Shown piece after piece: positions 10,486 to 20,942 of a stretch of 64,000 nt of DNA. The stretch is from Thermomonas alba (GTDB lineage Bacteria; Pseudomonadota; Gammaproteobacteria; Xanthomonadales; Xanthomonadaceae). The stretch covers positions 217,681 to 281,680 of the forward strand of contig NZ_JAJOZU010000005.1 of assembly GCF_022419205.1 (NCBI RefSeq), read 5' to 3'. Both the position numbers and the translations under genes were made by a program. Positions within the stretch are counted from its first letter, which is position 1. Each line of letters opens with the position of its first letter. The notes beneath the pieces were generated by a model. That model had not been told where the DNA came from, did no database searches, and saw only the letters and a program-made list of their open reading frames with translations.

Positions 10486-12299
10486 GGCCCGCCCGCCTCG
10501 GCCCGGTGCCGGGCCTCCAGCTGCAGGCGCGCGCGCAGCAGCGCGCCCGGGTCGTCCGGCACCCGCTGCAGCCACGCCTGATTGGCCAGGCGGCGCTCGC
10601 GTTCTTCGGCAGTCTCCGCACGCGGCGCCGGCGCACCCTGCACCGGCGCGGCCCCGGCCGGGCGGCCCTGCAGCGCCTGCTGCATGCGCGACCGCAGCGC
10701 GGCATCGGCCCGCGCTTGCGCACGCGCCTGTTCTGGCGATGGCTGCGATGGCGACGGCCGAGCATCATCCGGTGGCCTGCCGGCTGCTGTCTGCGCTCCG
10801 GGGCGGTTCCGTGCAGACGGCGACGGAGGCACGCCGCCCCTGCCCGCCGCGTCCGTGCGGCTCTCGTCCCCTCCTTTTTTCGCAGCCTGCCCGGGCGGCG
10901 GCTGGCCGCTGCCGGCGCGCGGCGGCGCGGCGTTGCCGGACGAAGACGAGGCAGAAGGAGGCGGCGACGTCCGCTGTCGGGCCTCCTCCACCCGCTTGCG
11001 GTTGTAGATCGCATCCGGCATGCCGGGGCGCAGGCGCAGCGCGCGGTCGTACGCGGCGATCGCCTCGTCGTAGCGCCCCGCCTGGGCCAGCGCGTTGCCG
11101 AGGTCGTACTGGCTGTCGGCATCGGGCAGGCCCGAGAAATGCGCGATGGCGGCGGCGTAGTCGCCGCGCCGGTAGGCCGCCACCCCCTGCAGCCGGCGCG
11201 CATATGCCACCTGATCGGCGCGTTGCCATAGGGTGCCGCGTGGGGCCTGCGCGGCGACAGGCGGCGGCAACGCGGCCTGCGCCGTGGCCGGAGGCGCGGA
11301 TCCAACGGCGGCCACCACCAGCAGCAGGGCGAGCACCCCGCGCCGGAACAGCGGCAGCACGCACAGCAGCACCAGCGGCAGCAGCCAGTAGCCATCGTCG
11401 CGCCAGATCTGCGCCGCCTGCCCCGATGCCAGGCCTTCGGCCGACCGCGGCTGCAGCACGCCCAGCGCGCGCAGGTCGGTATCGTCCGCGGTGATCGCCT
11501 GGTAGCGGCCACCGCCGGCCGCGGCCAGCGCCTGCAGCGAAGCCGCATCCAGCCGCGCCTGCGCGAGCCCGCCCGTCCCCGCAAAGACGCCGCCCTGCGC
11601 GCGGCCCACGCCCAGCGCGGAGACGGCATAGCCGGCCGCATGCGCCTGCGCGGCGGCCGCCAGCGCGGCGGCGTCGGCATGGTCGGTGAGCAGGAGGATA
11701 TCGCCGTAGGCGAAGCCGGCCTGCTGCAGCAGCCGCTGCGACCAAGCGATCGCGCGCGCGGGCTGCTGGCCGTCGGCAGGCATCACGTCCGGGGACAGCG
11801 CATCGAGGAACAGGGCGACGTTTGCGGCGTCGTCGGTCAGCGGCGCCACCGTGTAGGCATCCTGCGCGAACACCACCAGCGCGACCTCGCCGCCGCTGCG
11901 CTCGCGCAGCAGTGTGGCCAGCTTGGCCCGCGCCTGCACCAGCCGGCTCGGCGGCAGGTCGCGCGCCAGCATCGCCGACGACAAGTCGAGCGCCACCACC
12001 AGCGGCTGCCGGCTCTGCCACAGCGGCTGCGCGCGCTTGCCGGTACTCGGCCCGGCCAGCGCCAGCAGCGCCAGGGCCAGCCCCAGCAACCCCAGCCACT
12101 CTGCCCAAGCGCGGCGCGCGCCGGTGGCACCTTCCAGCAGATGCGGCAGCAGATGCGGATCCACCGCCTCCTGCCAGGCATCACCACGGCGCTCGGCGCG
12201 ACGCAGCCAGACCGCCAGCACCGGCAGCACCACCAGCCCCAACAGCCACCACGGGCGCAGGACATGCAGCGTGCCCAGCAAGGTCAGCGGCGCGTTCAT
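10482..12299 (-). CDS. batB: BatB-like VWA domain protein fused to TPR repeats (BatB/BatC)
   Basis: 605 residues. Two N-terminal hydrophobic helices (about 12-32 and 66-84) anchor a von Willebrand factor A domain (about 95-290). A further membrane segment near 310-330 follows, then a TPR region from roughly 355 to 440 (GDYAAAIAHFSG, GRYDEAIAAYDRALRLRPG), then a long Pro/Ser/Gln-rich tail. VWA and TPR parts occur as separate batB and batC genes in Bacteroidetes and as one fusion here. The metal-site motif reads DLSSA at residues 105-109, where the canonical form is DxSxS, so metal binding may be altered. The start overlaps the upstream batA stop by 4 nt. Confidence 0.85.
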   Translation of the reverse strand: MNAPLTLLGTLHVLRPWWLLGLVVLPVLAVWLRRAERRGDAWQEAVDPHLLPHLLEGATGARRAWAEWLGLLGLALALLALAGPSTGKRAQPLWQSRQPLVVALDLSSAMLARDLPPSRLVQARAKLATLLRERSGGEVALVVFAQDAYTVAPLTDDAANVALFLDALSPDVMPADGQQPARAIAWSQRLLQQAGFAYGDILLLTDHADAAALAAAAQAHAAGYAVSALGVGRAQGGVFAGTGGLAQARLDAASLQALAAAGGGRYQAITADDTDLRALGVLQPRSAEGLASGQAAQIWRDDGYWLLPLVLLCVLPLFRRGVLALLLVVAAVGSAPPATAQAALPPPVAAQAPRGTLWQRADQVAYARRLQGVAAYRRGDYAAAIAHFSGLPDADSQYDLGNALAQAGRYDEAIAAYDRALRLRPGMPDAIYNRKRVEEARQRTSPPPSASSSSGNAAPPRAGSGQPPPGQAAKKGGDESRTDAAGRGGVPPSPSARNRPGAQTAAGRPPDDARPSPSQPSPEQARAQARADAALRSRMQQALQGRPAGAAPVQGAPAPRAETAEERERRLANQAWLQRVPDDPGALLRARLQLEARHRAEAGGP

Positions 12300-13297
12300 C
12301 CCCGCCTCCGCGCCCAGAACACCGCCAGCAGCCCCACCCCCAGCGCCGCCGCCAGCGGCAGGGGATAGCGCTCGATCCGCGGCCGCACCGCCTGCCCGGC
12401 CTGCGCAACCGGCTCCAGGCGATCGATCTGCGCATAGATGCCAGCCAACTCGTCGGTGGCGCGCGCGCGGAAGAAGTGGCCGCCGGTCAACCGCGCGATG
12501 CGCGCCAACCCGGCTTCGTCCACGTCATCTCCCGCACCCAAGGGCAGCCGGATGCCGAATACCGAGAGCGTATCGCCATCCCCGCCGAAGGCAATGGTGT
12601 GGATGCGCACCCCGGCATCACGCGCGATCCGCGCCGCCTTTTCGGGCTCCAGCACCCCGGCGGTATTGACCCCGTCGGTGAGCACGATCAGCACGCGCTC
12701 CGCTGCCGGGACCTGCTGCAGCCGTTTGACCGCCAACGCGATCGCGTCGCCCAGCGCGGTGCCGCGCCCGGCCAAGCCCAGCACCGCATCGCCCAGCTGC
12801 TGGCGCACGCTGGCCAGATCCGCCGTCAGCGGTGCCAGCACATAGGCGCGATCTCCGAACACGATCAAGCCGACCCGGTCTCCGCTGCGGCGATGCAGAA
12901 AATCCGCGAGCACCGCGCGCGCCGCGGTCAGACGATCCACCTGCTGCCCGCCCAGCTGCATATCCTGCTCGCCCATGCTGCCGGACAGATCCAGCGCCAC
13001 CATCATGCCGCGCGCACGCTGTGGCGGCAGCACCGGCGGCCCCCATTGCTGTGGGCGCGCCGCGGCCACGCACAGCAGGACCCACGCCAGCCACGCCAGC
13101 CAGAGCGCGGCACGGGCGGACCTGACTGCCGAAACGCCGGCGGCGATCCGACCCAGGCGCGCGCCCCACGGCACCCGCAGCGCCGCGCCGGTCGCCGCAC
13201 GCGGTGGCCACAGCAGGCGCGCCAACAGCGGCAGCGGCGCGGCCAGCAGCAGCCACGGCCAGGCGAACGTCAAATCCGACAGCCCGCCTTCGCTCAT
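12296..13297 (-). CDS. batA: BatA-like membrane-anchored VWA domain protein
   Basis: 333 residues. Hydrophobic N-terminus (11-29), a second helix (about 64-81), a VWA domain (about 98-280) and a C-terminal helix ending VGLLAVFWARRRG. The metal-ion-dependent adhesion site is canonical, DLSGS at residues 103-107, unlike that of the following gene. VWA pairs of this sort act with MoxR ATPases, probably as a chaperone-like complex at the inner membrane. The start at 13297 (MSEGGLSDL) overlaps the upstream stop as ATGA. An in-frame ATG 15 nt further up was not used. Confidence 0.88.
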   Translation of the reverse strand: MSEGGLSDLTFAWPWLLLAAPLPLLARLLWPPRAATGAALRVPWGARLGRIAAGVSAVRSARAALWLAWLAWVLLCVAAARPQQWGPPVLPPQRARGMMVALDLSGSMGEQDMQLGGQQVDRLTAARAVLADFLHRRSGDRVGLIVFGDRAYVLAPLTADLASVRQQLGDAVLGLAGRGTALGDAIALAVKRLQQVPAAERVLIVLTDGVNTAGVLEPEKAARIARDAGVRIHTIAFGGDGDTLSVFGIRLPLGAGDDVDEAGLARIARLTGGHFFRARATDELAGIYAQIDRLEPVAQAGQAVRPRIERYPLPLAAALGVGLLAVFWARRRG

Positions 13298-13752
13298 GTC
13301 GCCGTCATCCACTGCACGAAGCGACGCCGCGCCAGACTCCGCAGCGCCTCCAGCGCAGCCGGATCGATCTCCCGCCGGTACATGCCTTCGAGCAGCAGCT
13401 CTCCCGGCCCTGCGGCGAACGCCGGCACCTTCCAGCCGGAGTCCAGCAAGCGCAGCCAGTCCTCACCCTGCAAGCGATCGGCCTGGGGATCGATCCGGCG
13501 CGCTGCGCGCCGCAGCAACGCCGAAATCTCCGCCACCTGGGCGGCGGCGGTCGGGGCCTGCCGCAGCGTCTGCTCGAAATATGCCCGCCAGTGACGCTCT
13601 TTCCGGGCGCGCCATCCGCGCCACGCCGCGAGCACGAGCAGCACCAGCAGCGTCCCGCCGAGCAGCCACCACCAGCCAGGTGCCGGCGGCCACCACGGCG
13701 GCGCCAGCCCGGGATGCACATCGCGCAGCGGCAGTGGCGTCTGCGGACTCAT
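13294..13752 (-). CDS. DUF4381 domain membrane protein of the moxR/bat operon
   Basis: 152 residues. A short Pro-rich N-terminus (PLPLRDVHPGLAPPWWPPAPG) is followed by one transmembrane helix (about 30-48, WWWLLGGTLLVLLVLAAW) and a basic cytosolic helical domain. This matches DUF4381, a small membrane protein habitually encoded between DUF58 and batA genes. Its biochemical role is unknown. It overlaps both neighbours by 4 nt (ATGA at 13749-13752 and at 13294-13297), which argues for tight co-expression. Confidence 0.8.
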   Translation of the reverse strand: MSPQTPLPLRDVHPGLAPPWWPPAPGWWWLLGGTLLVLLVLAAWRGWRARKERHWRAYFEQTLRQAPTAAAQVAEISALLRRAARRIDPQADRLQGEDWLRLLDSGWKVPAFAAGPGELLLEGMYRREIDPAALEALRSLARRRFVQWMTAT

Positions 13753-14675
13753 CGCCACCTCCGCTGCCTGGGCGCATCCAGCAGCGGCAGCCACGCATCG
13801 CTGGGCGCATCGCCCGCGAGCGCCAGCGCGCGCACGCCAGCGCCCTGCAGCTGCGCTTGCGCCTGCGCCAGCGGCTGCGCGAAGGCATCCTGCCAGCGTC
13901 GGCGCACCTCCTTGTCATCGAACGCCAGCGTCAGGCGCCGATCGCGCGCCGGAGCGAACGTCAGCGTGCGTGCCGGCGGTGATTGCTCCAGCGGATCAGT
14001 CAACAGCAGCACGAGGGATTCGAACTGCGCAAGCGCCGTCCACAGCGACGGCGGCACCGCAAGCACGCTGGCCGGCTCTGCCAGCACCAGCACGCGCGCG
14101 CCGGGCCGCAGCAGCCGGCGCGCATGCTCCAGCGCCGCCGCCAGCCCGGCATCGTCCTGCGGCGACCGCGCGTACCAGCGCACCAGGGCATCCAGCACGC
14201 GCAGCACGCCGCGCATGCCTGCCGCCGGCGGCACCGGCCCCTCCTGCAGACTCCCACGCAGGGCCGCCACGCGATCGCCGTCGCGCAGCGCCAGCCATGC
14301 CATCAGCGCCCCCGCGCGTGCCGCCTGCACCGACTTGAAGCGCACCCGCGTGCCGAAATACAGCAGCGGCGAGGTATCCGCCACCAGCAAGGTGAGGCGC
14401 TCGCGCTCGGCCTGGAACAGCTTGGTATGCGCCTTTCCGCTGCGCGCGGTGAGTCGCCAGTCGATATGGCGGGCATCGTCGCCGGGGCTGTATTCGCGCG
14501 ATTCGGCATATTCCATTCCGCGCCCGCGCAGGGTGGACAGGGCGTGCCCCTGCACGCCATGCGCCCCGCGCCGCGACGGCCGTCGGCCCTGCACCCGCGC
14601 GCGCAGGGCCAGCAGTTCGGGCAACCGTGGGGCGATGCCTGTTTCGCCCTCTGTCGCCTGAGCGCTCCTGTGCAT
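13749..14675 (-). CDS. DUF58 domain protein (MoxR partner)
   Basis: About 308 residues. It holds the DUF58 core signature YSPGDDARHIDWRLTARSG (about residues 60-80), followed by a degenerate VWA-like fold beginning LTLLVADTS. DUF58 proteins are encoded next to MoxR AAA+ ATPases and are presumed partners or substrates. An upstream start at 14693 (MEARATM) lies 4 nt past the moxR stop. I prefer ATG 14675 because GGAGG lies 11 nt before it, but the two cannot be separated by eye. The gene ends in an ATGA overlap with the DUF4381 gene. Confidence 0.85.
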   Translation of the reverse strand: MHRSAQATEGETGIAPRLPELLALRARVQGRRPSRRGAHGVQGHALSTLRGRGMEYAESREYSPGDDARHIDWRLTARSGKAHTKLFQAERERLTLLVADTSPLLYFGTRVRFKSVQAARAGALMAWLALRDGDRVAALRGSLQEGPVPPAAGMRGVLRVLDALVRWYARSPQDDAGLAAALEHARRLLRPGARVLVLAEPASVLAVPPSLWTALAQFESLVLLLTDPLEQSPPARTLTFAPARDRRLTLAFDDKEVRRRWQDAFAQPLAQAQAQLQGAGVRALALAGDAPSDAWLPLLDAPRQRRWR

Positions 14676-14697
14676 GGTCGCGCGTGCCTCCATCGGC

Positions 14698-15699
14698 TTA
14701 CGGCAGCGGCACCCGCTGCAGCAGTTCCTCCACCAGCCGCGCGCCGTCCCAGCCTTCCGCGGTGGCCTCGAAACTGGGCAGCACCCGGTGCCGCAGCACG
14801 TCGGGCGCGACCGCGCGCACGTCCTCGGGGGTGACGAAATCGCGCCCGGCCAGCCAGGCGCGCGCGCGCGCGCAGCGCTCCAGCGCGATCGAGCCGCGCG
14901 GACTCGCGCCCCAGGCGATCCGGCGCGCCAGCGCGGAGTCGTAGCGGCCGGGATCGCGCGAGGCCAGCACCAACTCAACCAGATAACGCTCCAGCGCAGG
15001 TGCCAGATGCAGATCGAGCACCGCCTCGCGCGCCGCGAATACTTCCTGCTGCGTGATGCGCGATGCCAGCGCCGGCGAAACCGCCGCGCCCTGCAGGGCG
15101 CCACGCGCGCGCTGGCGCGCCAGGCGCAGGATCTCGGTTTCGGTCGCCGCCTGTGGATAGCCGATCCGCACGTACATCAAGAAGCGGTCGAGTTGGGCTT
15201 CCGGCAGCGGAAACGTCCCCTCCTGCTCGATCGGGTTTTGGGTGGCCATGACCAAAAACAGCGGCGGCAGCGGGTACGTGTGCCGGCCCACGGTCACCTG
15301 ACGCTCGCCCATCGCCTCCAGCAGCGCCGACTGCACCTTGGCCGGGGCGCGGTTGATCTCATCCGCCAACAGCAGGGAATGGAAGATCGGCCCTGGCTGG
15401 AACTCGAACTTTCCGTCCTGCGGGTGCCAGACCTCGGTTCCGGTGAGATCGGCCGGTAGCAGATCAGGGGTGAACTGCACGCGCGCGAAATCCGCTTCCA
15501 AGTGCGCCGCCAGCGCCCGGATCGCGGTGGTCTTGGCCAGCCCTGGCGCGCCTTCCACCAGCAGATGGCCATCCGCCAGCAGCGCGATCAGCAGGCGTTC
15601 GACCAGGGCGGCCTGGCCGATGATGTCCTGCTGCAAGGCCTGCTGCAGCTGCAGAAACCGGGCATGCAGGGACGACGAGGGCGCGTGTGCGGTATCCAT
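14698..15699 (-). CDS. MoxR-family AAA+ ATPase
   Basis: 333-residue cytoplasmic AAA+ ATPase and first gene of the six-gene bat operon. The Walker A has the MoxR-type variant GAPGLAKT (about residue 50). Walker B is LLLADEINRAP, sensor 1 lies in MATQNPIEQEGTFPLPEAQLDRF and an arginine-finger region follows. MoxR ATPases act with VWA proteins as chaperones for maturation of protein complexes. The start MDTAHAPSSS at 15699 is the best of several in-frame starts, but none has a clear ribosome site. The longer start at 15756 (MDEPLPHRV) remains possible. Confidence 0.9.
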   Translation of the reverse strand: MDTAHAPSSSLHARFLQLQQALQQDIIGQAALVERLLIALLADGHLLVEGAPGLAKTTAIRALAAHLEADFARVQFTPDLLPADLTGTEVWHPQDGKFEFQPGPIFHSLLLADEINRAPAKVQSALLEAMGERQVTVGRHTYPLPPLFLVMATQNPIEQEGTFPLPEAQLDRFLMYVRIGYPQAATETEILRLARQRARGALQGAAVSPALASRITQQEVFAAREAVLDLHLAPALERYLVELVLASRDPGRYDSALARRIAWGASPRGSIALERCARARAWLAGRDFVTPEDVRAVAPDVLRHRVLPSFEATAEGWDGARLVEELLQRVPLP

Positions 15700-15774
15700 A
15701 GGCGGGGCGTGTGTGGGTGGCGATTGGACCACGCGATGCGGCAAAGGTTCATCCATGCGACTGCCGCACAAACG

Positions 15775-15802
15775 AAAACGGGAGCCGCAGGGCTCCCGTT
15801 TT
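15775..15802. terminator. Bidirectional intrinsic terminator between pilQ and moxR
   Basis: Perfect inverted repeat AAAACGGGAGCC, loop GCAG, GGCTCCCGTTTT (15775-15802). The 8-bp GC stem is flanked by A4 and T4, so it terminates on both strands. It lies 18 nt beyond the pilQ stop on the minus strand and should separate the pilMNOPQ operon from the moxR promoter. Confidence 0.88.
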
Positions 15803-15819
15803 CCGATATCGCCAGCGTC

Positions 15820-17781
15820 TCAGCGCTGGGCGACGCGCATGACCTTCGGGGTGACGAAGATCAACAGCTCCGCCTTGGTCTTGGAACGGCTCTTGTTCTT
15901 GAACAGGTTGCCGACGATCGGGATATCCCCAAGGAATGGCACCTTGGAGATATCGGTGGAGTCGTTGAACTCGTACACGCCACCGATCACCACGGTCTGC
16001 CCGTCGTCCACCAGCACGGCGGTGTTGACCTCGCGGCGGGCGATCTGCGGCACTCGGCCGTAGTTGCCCAGGTCGATGAAGCCGTCCAGCTCGTCCTTCT
16101 TCACGCCCATGTTGAGGAACACACGGCCATCGTTGGTGATGGTCGGGGTGACCTTCAGCTCCAGCAGCGCTTCCTTGAACTGCACGGTCGGGACGTTGCC
16201 GCCCTGGCCACCGGACACGGTCAGGTAACCGACTTCCTTACCCTGCCGGATGGTGGCTTCCTTCTGGTTGCTGGTCACCACGCGCGGGTTGGAGATCACC
16301 TCGGCGCGGCCCTGCTCCTGGATCGCCGACAGCTCCACGTCCAGCGCATAACCGGCGTTGAGGATCGACAGGGCAAGCGAGCCACCCGGGTTCTGCAACA
16401 CGGCCGGCATGTTCCAGTTGAGGCCACGGGTGATGGTGGGCACCGCCGGCGGGCTGGGCGGCGGCGTGGTGCTGTTGGCCAGCGCGGCGTTGATGATCGC
16501 GTTCTGGTTGGCGATGTTGTTGGCGACGCTGCTGCTATAGAAGATCTTGTTGTTGTTGCCGGTGCCGGTGATACCGAACTTGGCGCCCAACTCACGCGCC
16601 ACGTTCTCGTTGGCGATCACGATGCGGGCCTCGATCACCACCTGATCGACCGGTTTGTCCAGCTCCTGCACCAGCTTCTTGATGTTCGCCACCCGCTGTG
16701 GAATATCGATCACCAGCAGGGTGTTGGTGCGCTTGTCGAAGCTGATGCTGCCGCGACCGGACAGGAAGCCGCGGTCGAGCGCGCCTTGCCCCTGCTGGAC
16801 GCCCTGCTGGTTGCCCTTGCTCTCCTCGGTGAGCAGACGGGCGATGTCCTCGGCATTGGCGTAGTTGACCGGGATGTATTCGGTGACTTTCTCGGCACGC
16901 TCCTCGAGGCTGATGCGGGCGTCTTCCTTGGCCTGCTCGAAGTCCGCGATCTCCTTCTGCGGCGCCACCCACACCACGTTGCCATTGCGGCGCTTGTCCA
17001 AGGATTTGGCCTGCAGCACGAGATCCAGCGCTTGATCCCAAGGCACGTTCACCAGGCGCAGGGTGACATTGCCCTGCACGGTATCGGCCGCGACGATGTT
17101 GAGGTTGGACTCTTCGGCGATCAGTTGCAGGACGGTGCGCACCGGTACGTCCTGGAAGTTGAAGGTGACCGGCTTGCCGCTGTAGCGCACGCCCGTGGTG
17201 CTGCTGGCGGCATCCCCGCTGCTGACCGCGCCCATCGCCTTGCCGGCGCCGGCCGTGGCGGCGGCAACCGGATTCGCGCGCGGCACGATCTCGACGATGT
17301 ACTCATTGCCGCTCTGATAGGCCATCGACTCGAACAGGCCCTTGGTGCCCAGTACCAGCTGCGCCCCGCTGCTGGTGGCATGCGCCTCGACCCGTTGCAC
17401 CGGGGTGGCGAAGTCCACCACATCGATCGGACGCTGCAGCGAGGCCGGCAGCAGGGCGTTGCCGATATCGATCACCACGTTGGAGCCCGTGGTGCGCAGG
17501 TCGGGAGCGGCACCATTGCCGGAGAAGCGCAGGATCAGCTTGCCGGAGCCGCCATCGCCACGCTTGAAATCGATCGCGGACACGGTGACGGCGTCTGGCG
17601 CGCGCTTGGCCGGGTCGGCCATGCCACCGGTCGCGGTCTGACCGATGCCGGCCGCACGCACCGGCGACGAGGCGGTGCCTGCGCCGACCGCGGCCAGACC
17701 GAGCGCAACGGCAACGGCAAGGGCCCTCGTGGGCAGGTGGCGCCGGACAGGCTGCATTTGCTTGGCGTTGGTGAAAGTCAT
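15820..17781 (-). CDS. pilQ: Type IV pilus secretin PilQ
   Basis: Outer-membrane secretin through which the pilus emerges, 653 residues. The signal peptide spans about residues 1-43. Then come an AMIN domain (about 65-150), an STN/N0 domain (FNFQDVPVRTVLQLIAEESNLNIV), an N1 domain with KRTNTLLVIDIPQRVANI, and the secretin core with VPFLGDIPIVGNLFK and ELLIFVTPKV at the end. It is last of pilMNOPQ, 15 nt after pilP, and is followed by a strong terminator. The start MTFTNAKQM was preferred to an in-frame start 15 nt upstream. A Pro-rich insertion (TTPPPSPPAVP) lies in the gate region. Confidence 0.97.
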   Translation of the reverse strand: MTFTNAKQMQPVRRHLPTRALAVAVALGLAAVGAGTASSPVRAAGIGQTATGGMADPAKRAPDAVTVSAIDFKRGDGGSGKLILRFSGNGAAPDLRTTGSNVVIDIGNALLPASLQRPIDVVDFATPVQRVEAHATSSGAQLVLGTKGLFESMAYQSGNEYIVEIVPRANPVAAATAGAGKAMGAVSSGDAASSTTGVRYSGKPVTFNFQDVPVRTVLQLIAEESNLNIVAADTVQGNVTLRLVNVPWDQALDLVLQAKSLDKRRNGNVVWVAPQKEIADFEQAKEDARISLEERAEKVTEYIPVNYANAEDIARLLTEESKGNQQGVQQGQGALDRGFLSGRGSISFDKRTNTLLVIDIPQRVANIKKLVQELDKPVDQVVIEARIVIANENVARELGAKFGITGTGNNNKIFYSSSVANNIANQNAIINAALANSTTPPPSPPAVPTITRGLNWNMPAVLQNPGGSLALSILNAGYALDVELSAIQEQGRAEVISNPRVVTSNQKEATIRQGKEVGYLTVSGGQGGNVPTVQFKEALLELKVTPTITNDGRVFLNMGVKKDELDGFIDLGNYGRVPQIARREVNTAVLVDDGQTVVIGGVYEFNDSTDISKVPFLGDIPIVGNLFKNKSRSKTKAELLIFVTPKVMRVAQR

Positions 17782-17796
17782 CTGTCTAGTCCCCAA

Positions 17797-18312
17797 TCAA
17801 TTGTCGAGCGCCATCTTGGCGGGGCGTTCCAACCAGCCGCCCGCGCCATCCGGTACCAGTTCGACCAGTTCAATCCGGTCTTCGAACACGCCGGTCACCC
17901 GGCCATCGCTTTGCCCCATGTAGTCGCCGGGTTTCACGCGGTAGGTGACCTTGTCGGGCGCCATCACCAGCGCCACCAGGTTCTTGCCGCTACCGAGCGT
18001 CCCCACCATCTTCAGGCTGTCCAGCGAAAACATCTCCAGCGTCTGCTTGGGCCGCGCCGGATCCGGGCGCGGGCCGCCGGCGCCCTCTCCGCTGAACGTC
18101 TGGTCGAACGGATCGCGCAGATCCTGCGCGGTGTATTCGAACGTCTCGAACTGCTGTATGGTCGGCAGCGGCTCCAGCGGCGGCGCCGGCCTGGCCTTGA
18201 CCTCGGCGACCCACTTTTCGAGATCCCCGCGGCTGCCGCCGCAGGCGGTCAGCGACAGCGCAACCAGCAGGGCGACCGCGCCAGTGACGCGACGAAGCAT
18301 AGACGTGCGCAT
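17797..18312 (-). CDS. pilP: Type IV pilus assembly lipoprotein PilP
   Basis: 171-residue inner-membrane lipoprotein. The lipobox LTAC gives a predicted lipidated cysteine at about residue 24. The mature part has the unstructured, Pro-rich N-terminus (RPAPPLEPLPTIQQFETFEY) that binds PilN/PilO and the C-terminal beta domain that contacts the PilQ N0/N1 region. GGAGG sits 9 nt before the ATG at 18312 and only 3 nt before the GTG at 18318 that overlaps the pilO stop, so the ATG is the likelier start. Confidence 0.93.
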   Translation of the reverse strand: MRTSMLRRVTGAVALLVALSLTACGGSRGDLEKWVAEVKARPAPPLEPLPTIQQFETFEYTAQDLRDPFDQTFSGEGAGGPRPDPARPKQTLEMFSLDSLKMVGTLGSGKNLVALVMAPDKVTYRVKPGDYMGQSDGRVTGVFEDRIELVELVPDGAGGWLERPAKMALDN

Positions 18313-18314
18313 GC

Positions 18315-18995
18315 TCACTTGCCTCCCTTCTTGTCGCCGCTCTCGCCGGCGTCTGCCTGGGCCTCGGCCGCCTCGTCCTCGTCCAGATAGCGGTAGGTCT
18401 TCACCGTACCCGCAAGCTCCAGCGGCGTATTGGGGCCGATGCGTGCATTCGGATTGGATTTGTTCTTCGGCTGCAGGGAGATGTCATGCATGGTCATGAT
18501 CACCACCCGCGGCAGCGAAGCCACCCCGCTCACGAAGGCGCCGAACTGGTGATAGGTCCCCACCATCCGCAGCATGATGGGCTTCTCGGCGTAAAACTCC
18601 TGCTTGGTCTCCGGCCCCGGCTGGAACAGATCGTTCTGGATGCCGGTGGCCAGGGCCGTCTGCGAGATATCCACGATCAGGTCCGGCATCTCGGTCTTGC
18701 TCGGCAACTGCCGCAGCATCTGCTGCAGCTGCTGCTCCATCTGCGCCAGCTGCTGCTTGAGCGGCTCGAGATTGGCGGCGCGTCCCTGCTTGTTCTCGAA
18801 CTCGGTGCGCAGGTCGGCTTCCTGCGCCTCCAACCGCTTGAGCTCATCACGCTGGCCGCTGATGGCCACGAACCAGGCCAGCACCACGATCACCAGCGCG
18901 AGCAGGCCGCAGAACACCAGCTGCGCCTCGCGCGGCCAGCTGCCGATGTTGTTGAGATCGAGTTCGCGCAGATTGATTTTCTTCTTCGTGCTCAC
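18315..18995 (-). CDS. pilO: Type IV pilus inner-membrane protein PilO
   Basis: 226 residues. A short basic N-terminus and one transmembrane helix (about 27-46, VFCGLLALVIVVLAWFVAIS) lead into a coiled coil (about 48-100, rich in Glu, Leu and Gln) and a ferredoxin-like periplasmic domain. PilO pairs with PilN to couple the cytoplasmic ring to PilP and PilQ. The GTG start overlaps the pilN stop (GTGA) and has GGAGGG 8 nt upstream. The C-terminus is an acidic then Gly/Lys tail beyond the conserved domain. Confidence 0.95.
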   Translation of the reverse strand: MSTKKKINLRELDLNNIGSWPREAQLVFCGLLALVIVVLAWFVAISGQRDELKRLEAQEADLRTEFENKQGRAANLEPLKQQLAQMEQQLQQMLRQLPSKTEMPDLIVDISQTALATGIQNDLFQPGPETKQEFYAEKPIMLRMVGTYHQFGAFVSGVASLPRVVIMTMHDISLQPKNKSNPNARIGPNTPLELAGTVKTYRYLDEDEAAEAQADAGESGDKKGGK

Positions 18996-19644
18996 GACGC
19001 ATTCCCTCCGGCAGCAGGCGTGGCGGGGGCGGCTGCAGGGGCCTTCTGGACTGGCGCGTCGCCTGGCTGGGCAGCCCCTTCCTGCTGCGCCTGCTTGACC
19101 GCGCTGGGATTGGCCAGGCGCACCTTGAGCGTGAACTCGTAGGGCAGGGCCGGATTACCCTCCTTGGCCTCGATCACGTTGAGGTCGGGATTGGTCATCC
19201 AGCCCGAGCCTTCCAGATTGCGCATGTAGGTGGACACCCGCGCATTCGACTGCGAACGCCCATTGAGGGTGAGGATGTCGCCTTCTTGCTTGATGGAGGT
19301 CAGCGCCACGCCGTCCGGGATGGTGCGCACCAGCGAGTCGAACAGATGCACCATCTGCGAGCGGTTGGCCTGCAGCTGCTCGATGACTTCCTTGCGCTTC
19401 AGCAGCTTTTCCTTCTTTTTGTCCAGTTCCTGGATTTCCTTGATCTGGTCATCGACCTTGGCGATCTCGCCGCGCAGGTACTCGTTACGTGCGTTCTGCC
19501 CGGCGATCCAGCCACCATAGAGACTGTAGATCAGGATCGACAGCAGGACGCCGGCCAGCACCGACAGGCCGAGCATGCCGTAGAACTCTTTTTGCCGGGC
19601 CTTGCGGCGCTCTTCGCGCCACGGGAGGAGATTGATGCGTGCCA

Positions 19645-19645
<1 letters not shown>
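18992..19645 (-). CDS. pilN: Type IV pilus inner-membrane protein PilN
   Basis: 217 residues. The cytosolic N-terminus ARINLLPWREERR is the motif that docks into PilM. A transmembrane helix (about 24-45), a coiled coil rich in Lys and Glu (about 60-95) and a periplasmic ferredoxin-like fold follow. An Ala/Pro tail (about 190-217) is longer than in Pseudomonas. The start codon overlaps the pilM stop by 1 nt (TGATG), with GGGAGGAG about 5 nt upstream. Confidence 0.95.
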
Positions 19646-20727
<1,082 letters not shown>

Positions 20728-20942
20728 TTACGCGCACCTTGTGCAGTACTACATGAATAACGGAGTTTTCACCCCAAGGCAAGCCTTGCGGCATCGCCCG
20801 CGTGCATCCGCCATCTTCTGCCCCGCTCGGCCGCACCGACGCCAGCGTCGTCTGCGGACCAGCCCCCCGTGGGCCAGTGGATACCAACGGCTCCATCATA
20901 TACTGCGCAGCCTCGTTTGCCGCAACCGGAATCCCGATCCCC

